Below, piece after piece: positions 7,835 to 13,023 of a stretch of DNA of 13,023 nt. Each line of letters opens with the position of its first letter. Positions within the stretch are counted from its first letter, which is position 1. The stretch is from Actinomycetes bacterium (GTDB taxonomy: Bacteria; Actinomycetota; Actinomycetes; S36-B12; UBA10799): contig JAKOZM010000424.1 in assembly GCA_029779995.1 (NCBI GenBank), forward strand, positions 1 through 13,023. The letters run 5' to 3'. The notes below the pieces were generated by a model. It ran no database searches, was not told the DNA's origin, and saw only the letters and a list, made by a program, of their open reading frames with translations. The translations under genes were made by a program, and so were the position numbers.

Positions 7835-8231
7835 TTCGGTTACGCCTGCGTCACTGTGTGTAATCGCAGTGTGATGCGCGGGAGCGGGCTCAAACCCGCA
7901 GCGTGACGACTCTTGGTCAATATCGATACCGCTGTCAGCGAAATAACAATCCCGTTACGGCGTTGGTTCTTCCCACAAAAGGGTGGTTTGGCTATCCTTC
8001 GTGCCCATTGTTTCGCCCAAGTGGGTGATATACCCTTGCGAAAGCCGAGGGATATCATTACATCGACCGAACAGTCGATGGCTGCGGTCCATTCGGGGGC
8101 GAGGAGGCGTCAGGTGCTCACTTTCTGTAAGGCACGTCGCCCAAGCGTGACAGATCGTCACGCATCTTCTACACACTTTCTGACTTCAACTACGTTCTGT
8201 GTGCATTCGCACGTCAACGGGAGGCGACACC
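7835..8231 (+). promoter_or_regulatory. Structured intergenic leader of the second surface-protein gene
   Basis: About 400 bases hold no supported gene; short open frames here lack ribosome sites and family resemblance. Base composition is lower in GC than the flanking genes. A weak promoter candidate is TTCCCA (7970-7975) with TATCCT (7993-7998), spacing 17. Downstream come three inverted repeats: GATATACCCT with AGGGATATC (8027-8036 and 8048-8056, one bulge), CATCGAC with GTCGATG (8061-8067 and 8074-8080), and GCGTGAC with GTCACGC (8145-8151 and 8157-8163). The ribosome site GGGAGG (8219-8224) sits seven bases from ATG 8232. If transcription starts near 8005, the mRNA has a leader of over 200 bases, long enough for a regulatory RNA. 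I do not recognise a known riboswitch class. Confidence 0.45.
8145..8163. repeat. Perfect 7-5-7 inverted repeat in the leader
   Basis: GCGTGAC (8145-8151) and GTCACGC (8157-8163) are exact reverse complements separated by AGATC. It lies 69 bases before the second surface gene. It could be an operator for a dimeric regulator or a leader stem-loop; the sequence cannot decide between them. Confidence 0.5.
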
Positions 8232-8760
8232 ATGTTTAAGAAATTCCGCAGGGCAATTGCGGGAACGACATCCGTGGCAGTGGTGGCAGGCATGGTGGCG
8301 ACGGGGGCGGTAACGGGGGTGGTCGCCACGGCGACGCCGGCCGCCGCTGCCATCCCTACTCCTGGGGACAACCAGGCCATCATCTCTGTGAAGGTGGGCG
8401 GAGTCCGGCCCACACAGGACGCTACTCCAACAGGACGCTCCGGCGTGAAACTTGAGTTGTTCAACGACAACAGTGGGAGCGTGGGCACGTCCACAGGGCT
8501 CTTATGCACCTCGGACAGCAGCGGAGACTGCAACTTCACGGTGGATCAGGCAGGGCTGAACAAGCGCTATTGGGTGAGGCTGGCGGCCAACAACCCCTGG
8601 GTAGGCGAAGGCTCCCTGGTCACTGGCGGAACACAGAACGGCGTGCCAGCGTTCGAGCTCACCCGCTACCAGTTCCGCACTCCGACGGTCGTCGGCGGTC
8701 AAACATACGAATCGACGAAGACCGGCAGCAACGGCTTCATGCGGACAGCCAACCTGGGGT
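8232..8760 (+). pseudogene. 5' part of IS-disrupted VWA/CnaB surface protein
   Basis: The first 176 codons of a second large exported protein. ATG 8232 is preceded by GGGAGG at seven bases. The signal peptide (MFKKFRR, hydrophobic stretch, TATPAAAA near residue 40) clearly resembles that of the upstream paralogue. The mature part, about residues 46-170, is a beta-rich domain absent from the first protein, with two cysteines (C92, C100) and a prealbumin-like look (GRSGVKLELFND, then RYWVRL). It may be an N-terminal CnaB-like domain. After residue 176 the frame enters the insertion sequence and ends with foreign residues at a TGA (8838-8840). The product would be a secreted fragment of about 200 residues without the VWA domain. 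The rest of the gene lies at 10046-12760. Confidence 0.82.
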
Positions 8761-8781
8761 TGACCCGTTTTCGTGGACATC
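8761..8781 (+). repeat. Left terminal inverted repeat of the IS
   Basis: Begins TGACCCG and ends GTGGACATC. It pairs with 10025-10045 read on the other strand, with three mismatches in 21 bases. The match continues for three further bases outward (GGT against ACC), so the true boundary could be slightly farther out. Confidence 0.75.
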
Positions 8782-8784
8782 GGG

Positions 8785-9675
8785 TTAAGCGGCTTCTTGC
8801 GCCGCGGTGGTGTACTGCGTTTCGAACTGTAGTGGGCTGATCTGGCCGAGCGCGGAATGCCGTCGGCGTGTGTTGTAGACGGTGTCGATCCAGCGGCTGA
8901 CCGCCGCGATGGCTTCGGCCCTGCTGGCGAAGGTGTGTCGGTCGTAGAACTCGGTCTTCAACGTCGACCAGAAACTCTCCTGCTGGGCATTGTCCCAGCA
9001 CACCCCTGTGCGCCCCACCGACTGGCGCACGTCGAGTTCGTCGGCCACGGCGGCCATCTGCTCGGAGGTGTACTGGCATCCCCGGTCGGCGTGGAAGATG
9101 ACCCTGCTGGTGGGCCCGATCGCCGGGTCGCGGAAGGCCACCGCGCGGCGTAGCGCGGTCTCTACCACGTCGGTGTGCAGGCTGTCGGAGAAGGCGTAGC
9201 CGAGCACCCGCCGGGAGCAGCCGTCACGCACCGCGCACAAGTACAGCCAGCCTTCCCCGGTACCCAGATACGTGATGTCGGAGGTCCAGACTCGGTTCAG
9301 GACTCCGGTGTCGAACTGGCGCTGGACCAGGTCCGGGATCGAGTGCGGCAACTCATCGGCGATGGTCGTGGCAGGAGTCCACGGCCGCGGGCTGATCCCA
9401 CGTATCCCCTGCTCACGCATGATCTTCGCGACCGTCTTCCGCGACACCACCTGGCCGGCCTGACGCAGATCAGCCAGGATCCGCGGAGACCCATTGACTC
9501 CGTCAGAGGCCACGTGGAACTCCTTGATCTGCACGGCCAGCCCGGCCCGCCGCGCCGCCCGAGGTCCCGGCTCGGCGCGCCTGCGCGCGGCCCAGGCGTA
9601 GTAGCCCGACGTCGACACGTCCAACAACTCCGTCATCCGGGTCACTGGGAAGGTGGCCTTCTCCGCGTGGATCAC
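8785..9675 (-). CDS. IS3-family transposase OrfB (DDE integrase domain)
   Basis: The catalytic half of the IS transposase, which cuts and joins DNA at the IS ends. An HTH_21-like region covers about residues 40-100 (NGSPRILADLRQAG, then VAKIMREQGIRG). The rve integrase core follows with the DDE triad Asp133 (VWTSDITYL), Asp197 (FHADRGCQYTS) and Glu233 (NAQQESFWSTLK). There are 35 residues between the last two, and Lys240 lies seven after the Glu, all typical of IS3. The C-terminal signature YNTRRRHSALGQISPLQFE is intact. No independent start with a good ribosome site is seen; the frame is open upstream and lies in -1 phase to orfA, so the active protein should be an OrfAB fusion made by ribosomal frameshifting. 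The left coordinate is a TAA just inside the left repeat. It appears functional. Confidence 0.95.
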   Translation of the reverse strand: MIHAEKATFPVTRMTELLDVSTSGYYAWAARRRAEPGPRAARRAGLAVQIKEFHVASDGVNGSPRILADLRQAGQVVSRKTVAKIMREQGIRGISPRPWTPATTIADELPHSIPDLVQRQFDTGVLNRVWTSDITYLGTGEGWLYLCAVRDGCSRRVLGYAFSDSLHTDVVETALRRAVAFRDPAIGPTSRVIFHADRGCQYTSEQMAAVADELDVRQSVGRTGVCWDNAQQESFWSTLKTEFYDRHTFASRAEAIAAVSRWIDTVYNTRRRHSALGQISPLQFETQYTTAAQEAA

Positions 9676-9695
9676 CTCGAACGCCTGCTCGGCGC

Positions 9696-9983
9696 TCAGG
9701 TCTCCTTCGCGAAGAAGGCCGCGGCTTTTTTCAGGAACTCCCGATCCATCCGCAACGCCGCGTTCTCCCGGCGCAGCCGCTCCAACTCGGCGCGCTCGTC
9801 GGCGTCCAATGCCTGCGGCGGGCTGTCCATCTTCGCCCGCTCCGCTGCCACCCAGCGGCCCAACAACTGCTCCCCGACCCCCAACTCACGTGCCACCTCA
9901 GCGATCGTGCGACCGGTGTCAATCACCAGCCGCGCCGCCTCACGCCGATACTTGGGGGTATACGACTTCCTGTTCGCACCCAT
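9696..9983 (-). CDS. IS3-family transposase OrfA (helix-turn-helix, leucine zipper)
   Basis: A 95-residue DNA-binding protein of the transposase_8/HTH type. The opening YTPKYRREAARLV is the usual OrfA signature. A helix-turn-helix lies at about 25-46 (TIAEVARELGVGEQLLGRWV), and a leucine-rich coiled coil at about 64-90 (ERAELERLRRENAALRMDRE) allows dimerisation and contact with OrfAB. ATG 9983 is chosen because GAGG lies nine bases upstream; ATG 9992 has no spaced ribosome site. Near the end an A6G run (minus strand, 9731 to 9725) encodes FLKKAAAFF and is the expected -1 slippery site leading into the orfB frame. OrfA alone ends in ET and TGA at 9698-9696. Confidence 0.93.
   Translation of the reverse strand: MGANRKSYTPKYRREAARLVIDTGRTIAEVARELGVGEQLLGRWVAAERAKMDSPPQALDADERAELERLRRENAALRMDREFLKKAAAFFAKET
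9725..9731 (-). promoter_or_regulatory. Candidate -1 frameshift site AAAAAAG
   Basis: The minus strand reads CTG AAA AAA GCC here in the orfA frame. Slipping back one base gives a frame that stays open through orfB. A6G heptamers at this position are the standard programmed frameshift signal in IS3 elements. The exact efficiency and stimulatory structure are unknown. Confidence 0.6.
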
Positions 9984-10024
9984 GGATGCCATCCTCGTCT
10001 GCCGGGGCAAAACCCGACCATCAG

Positions 10025-10045
10025 GATGTCCACCAAACCGGGGCA
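10025..10045 (-). repeat. Right terminal inverted repeat of the IS
   Basis: On the minus strand it begins TGCCCCGG and ends GTGGACATC, matching the left repeat at 18 of 21 positions. It lies upstream of orfA, where the transposase promoter would be expected. Confidence 0.75.
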
Positions 10046-12760
10046 ACCTCAAACCCGCAAGACGGATCTAACGAGTACGTCCGCAATGTGTCTTCTGGGG
10101 TTTGGCAGTCGTCTCTGTCCAACCCTGCCTTCCCACCGAAGTGCGGCATCAAAGTGGCGCTGGTACTTGACCTTTCTGGATCCGTCTCGCCCTTCCTCCC
10201 ACAACTGAAAACCGCTGCCCAGACATTCGTGAACTCTCTGGTGGGGACCCCTTCTCAGGTCGCCGGATATACCTTCGCCGCAAACGCACCACGCGCTGGG
10301 ACAACGAACCTTGGCCTGACGTCAGTTGCCACGGCCACGGGGCCGGACAGCGCAGCCACGGTCAATACGTGGATTAGTGGTCTGAGTTCTGGTGGAGGGA
10401 CCAACTGGGATCGCGGAATGTTCCAGGTTGCAGCTAGCAGCGATCAATACGACGTCGCAGTTGTCATAACTGACGGAAACCCCACCTTCTATGCAAACGA
10501 GCAGGGTCCTGGCGACATGACCCGATTCATCGAGATGGAGAACAGCGTCTTCTCCGCCAATGCGATCAAGAACAAGAACACGCGCGTGATCGCGGTCGGC
10601 GTCGGTGACGGTATTGATGGAAACCCGGCCAACCTCAAGGCGATCTCGGGAACCGTCAAATTCGAGGAGAACGTCACCCCGCCCGAAACCGCTGATTTCT
10701 TCCAGACCACAGATTTCGAAGAAGCCGGCAAAGCATTGAAGGCCTTGGCGGAATCGAGTTGCCAGGGCTCCATCAACGTCTTCAAGAAGGTCCTTCCCTG
10801 GAACGGCACGGGTCTTAACGGGGCCACCGACGGTGGGGCCGGCTGGGTGTACACCGCAGCCAAAGCAAACGGCTCAGACCCGGTTCAGGTAACTGGCTCA
10901 CCGGCAACCACGAACGCCACCAGTGGAACTTCCGTCTCCGTGACATTCGACAACGCCTCGATTAATAGCGCTCCGATCAACCTTGCCGAGGTCCTTCAGG
11001 CATCCCAGCAGGGCTACTCGCTGGTGCAGCAGGGGCCGAACAACTTGAATGCCACCTGCGTCAAATCCGGCACGAGCGAGACAGTCCCAGTGACCAATAA
11101 TGGGGCACTCGGCTGGACCGTGAATGCACTTCGCCTGGGGAGCATCACCTGCACCGTGTATAATCGGCAGCCACCGCCGACTGGCCAGCTGAAACTGGTC
11201 AAGGACGTCACCAACAACGACGGTGGCAGCAAGGTGCCCAACGACTGGACGCTGAAGGCCGAGGCCTCCGGCACCAACCCGAACGGCGCCCGGAACTTCC
11301 AAAACGCCGGCGGGAGCGGCACCTTCAAGGACGTGTTCGCCGGGCAGCAGTACACGCTCAGCGAATCGACCGTCCCCGGCTACTCCTCCAACGGTGTGTG
11401 GGTCTGCACCGGCGGCGGCACCAAGACCGGTGACGACAAGATCACCGTCGGGCTCGGTGAGCAGGTCACCTGCACCATCACCAACACCGACAACACCCCG
11501 ACCCTGAAACTGGTCAAGCAGGTCAGCGGCGCCAATGCGGACAATTGGATCCTCACGGCAAAGGGGACTCCATCTGACCGCAACATCTCCACCCCAGGTG
11601 GTTCGGGTGATTTCGAGGATGTGTACGCCGGCACCCAGTACACCCTTGGTGAGACCGGTCCTGGCGGGTACTCCCCCAGTGATTGGGCGTGTGTGAGCAC
11701 CCCGGGCGAGGGCCAGCCGGGTGTGCAGGTGCTCAACAACGGCGACAAGATCACCCTGGGGCTGGGTGACCGGGTCACCTGCACCATCATCAACACCCGC
11801 GATCTGGGCTCGTTGACGATCACCAAGTCGTTCAACCCGAAGTCCTCGGGCTACGACAAGGCCTTCACCATCGGCTACCAGTGCGCCGACGAGGCCAAGC
11901 AGACCGTCGCGCTCAAGGCCGGGGAGTCCACCACCATCACCGGTATCCCGACCGGAACCGAGTGCACCGTCTCGGAAGCCAAACCCACCGACCCGCCGGC
12001 CGGCTGGTCGTTCTCCCAACCGGTGTACGACCCCGCCGATGGCAAGGTCACAGTGACCCGTAAGGACCAGAACGTGTCCGTCACGGTCACCAACGAGATC
12101 CTCAAACCCGGGATCAACATCGTCAAGACCGGCTCGGCCACCCAGGTCAACCCCGGCCAGACGGTCACCTACACCTACACGGTGACCAACCCCGGCGACG
12201 CCGAACTGACCGACGTCAAGGTCAGCGACGACAAGTGCGCACCAGTGACCTACACCTCCGGTGACAGCAACGCCGACAGCAAACTGCAGCCAGGCGAAAC
12301 CTGGATCTACACCTGCAGCCAGCCGATCACCCTGGCCACCACCAACATCGGTACCGCCACCGGCAAGGACAAGAACGGCCAGGAGGTCTCCGCTCAGGAC
12401 ACCTTCACCGTCGCGGTGGTCAGCCCGGTCGTGGTCAAGCAGATCTGCCCGATCGAGCCGAAACTCACCACCCCCAAGGTGAAGAAGGTCGGCAACCGGG
12501 TTCTGGTCAAGAAGATCACCACCAAGAAGAGCAGCTGTGTCCTGCTCAAGCCAGTGGTCCTGTGCCGGCCAGTAGCAGCAGCCGCAGCCGGCCAGACCGC
12601 CTTCTGCCGCACCACAGTGACCCGCAAGGGCTTCATCCGGGTCAACACCAAGGGCTACGACAAGGTCCGCGTCACCGTCCTGGTGCGCTCCAAGCCCAAG
12701 CCCGACTTCACCGACCGGTGGAAGCCCAGCACCTGGCGTAAGAGCTGGCTGCTGAAGTAG
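10046..12760 (+). pseudogene. 3' part of IS-disrupted VWA/CnaB/DUF11 surface protein
   Basis: A 904-codon remnant paralogous to the intact upstream protein. Numbered from 10046: the VWA domain (about 33-240) has an intact MIDAS, DLSGS (42-46), Thr119 and Asp143 (VITDGNP). Four CnaB-like domains follow with Lys/Glu/Asn sets near K247/E315/N373, K386/E440/N480, K491/E536/N583 and K594/E644/N683. A DUF11-like domain (about 689-794, INIVKTGSATQVNPGQTVTY) is absent from the paralogue. The end (795-904) is the shared four-cysteine basic domain finishing WRKSWLLK. The frame runs back into the IS but has no signal peptide or credible start there. It is also in a different phase from the 5' part, and joining the two directly meets a TAA at 10070-10072. 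Expression is doubtful. Apart from the IS junction no inactivating change is seen, which suggests recent damage. Confidence 0.85.
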
Positions 12761-12772
12761 CACTAAACGAGA

Positions 12773-12809
12773 AGGAAGGGCCGCACCCACACCGGGTGCG
12801 GCCCTTCCT
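12773..12809 (+). terminator. Strong hairpin terminator after the second surface gene
   Basis: A perfect 16-base-pair stem: AGGAAGGGCCGCACCC (12773-12788) and GGGTGCGGCCCTTCCT (12794-12809) around the loop ACACC, starting 13 bases after the stop codon. No T-tract follows, but the stability and place make it a convincing intrinsic terminator of actinobacterial type. It may act in both directions. Confidence 0.85.
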
Positions 12810-12829
12810 GCATCTGATCGTCCAAACGG

Positions 12830-12859
12830 TTGACCCCCGTTAGACACACACCGTGTTAT
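12830..12859 (+). promoter_or_regulatory. Probable promoter of the right-edge gene
   Basis: TTGACC (12830-12835) and TGTTAT (12854-12859) are 18 bases apart, just after the terminator. A start near 12866 would give a leader of about 95 bases. That leader would hold a small stem-loop, GCTGAC with GTCAGC (12878-12883 and 12889-12894), and the palindrome at 12919-12939. Confidence 0.55.
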
Positions 12860-12918
12860 GCTTCGTTCATCCTTTCGGCTGACCCCCCGTCAGCGGCAAG
12901 GTGGACATCGGCTCGCGC

Positions 12919-12939
12919 GTTGTCACCATAGGTGACAAC
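12919..12939. repeat. Perfect 9-3-9 palindrome upstream of the right-edge gene
   Basis: GTTGTCACC (12919-12927) and GGTGACAAC (12931-12939) are exact reverse complements around ATA. The dyad lies 11 bases before the Shine-Dalgarno, so it could be an operator or an mRNA stem-loop affecting translation. Confidence 0.6.
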
Positions 12940-12961
12940 GGCCACTCGCCAGGAGGCTCCC

Positions 12962-13023
12962 ATGATTCAACGGTTCTTATCCACGCTCGCCTCCGCGAGC
13001 CTCGTCGCCGGCGTGGCGGCTGC
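12962..13023 (+). CDS. Start of a secreted protein (signal peptide only, gene continues past window)
   Basis: ATG 12962 follows a consensus AGGAGG by five bases. The 20 complete codons visible translate to MIQRFLSTLASASLVAGVAA, a short basic start and hydrophobic core typical of a Sec signal peptide. It has its own probable promoter and lies directly after the disrupted surface-protein gene, so it is probably another exported protein of the same locus. Nothing of the mature protein is visible, and no family can be assigned. Confidence 0.75.
   Translation, partial: MIQRFLSTLASASLVAGVAA

Larger units (their letters stand above)
8761..10045 (-). mobile_element. IS3-family insertion sequence inside the surface-protein gene
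   Basis: About 1.29 kb, bounded by imperfect terminal inverted repeats and starting TG, ending CA, as in IS3 elements. It carries two overlapping-phase genes, orfA and orfB, on the minus strand, opposite to the host gene. The repeats share GTGGACATC as their inner end and about 18 of 21 positions overall. No clean target duplication is visible: the bases just outside are GGT on the left and ACC on the right. AACCT occurs at 8751-8755 and 10045-10049 but does not fit ends defined by the repeats. Both transposase genes look intact, so the element may still be active. Confidence 0.9.

Noticed and set aside
7955..8176. Short minus-strand frames between the two surface genes
   Set aside because: They lack ribosome sites and recognisable protein features, and they overlap inverted repeats, which explain the region better.
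8751..8755. AACCT direct repeat with 10045-10049 as the IS target duplication
   Set aside because: The element it would delimit does not agree with the ends set by the TG...CA inverted repeats, and using it does not restore the reading frame.
9653..10045. Upstream extension of the 3' surface-gene fragment into the IS
   Set aside because: The frame is merely open through the antisense of orfA; it has no signal peptide or ribosome site, and its residues are unlike the host protein.
10898..12847. Long 649-codon open frame on the minus strand opposite the second surface gene
   Set aside because: It is antisense to a domain-rich coding region, has low-complexity Gly/Asp/Val content and no family signature; it reflects GC-biased codons in the real gene.
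12900..12909. GGTGGACATC resembling the inner part of the IS terminal repeats
   Set aside because: Only about ten bases match, and no second end or transposase remnant lies nearby; chance is likely.

Overview
The window is high-GC DNA that reads as an actinobacterial (Actinomycetota) chromosome. The HisA-family gene looks like the bifunctional actinobacterial enzyme PriA, the block FAD-oxidase / TetR / GlpD has the same gene content and divergent layout I recall for Rv2249c-Rv2251 of Mycobacterium tuberculosis, and one gene appears to be read from a leaderless transcript. The genus cannot be told from the sequence.

Bases 1-5034 are metabolic. On the minus strand an alkyl-DHAP-synthase-like FAD oxidase (2967 down to 1378) is followed after 20 bases by priA/hisA, which overlaps hisF by four bases; hisF runs off the left edge. 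Divergent from the oxidase, with only 34 bases between start codons, lies a TetR-type regulator whose stop codon overlaps the start of glpD. The short divergent gap holds a promoter-like pair and an inverted repeat, so the TetR protein probably controls the flavoprotein and GlpD together (glycerol-3-phosphate / DHAP and perhaps ether-lipid chemistry).

Bases 5035-13023 are a cell-surface protein locus on the plus strand. It holds an intact 825-residue secreted protein (signal peptide, von Willebrand A domain with a complete MIDAS, four CnaB/SpaA-like domains with the Lys/Glu/Asn isopeptide pattern, and a four-cysteine basic C-terminal domain), a larger paralogue, and the start of a third gene with a signal peptide at the right edge. 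The paralogue is cut in two by an IS3-family insertion sequence (about 8761-10045). It has an extra N-terminal domain and a DUF11-like domain. No LPXTG motif or sortase gene is seen; the two large proteins instead share the unusual C-terminal domain.

Hairpin terminators follow both large surface genes. The leaders hold several inverted repeats: a possible Shine-Dalgarno-sequestering fold before the first gene, three stem-loops before the second, and a perfect 9-3-9 palindrome before the third. The most novel parts are the shared C-terminal domain in place of a sortase signal, and the disrupted paralogue, whose two halves are out of frame with each other, so simple loss of the IS would not restore the gene.
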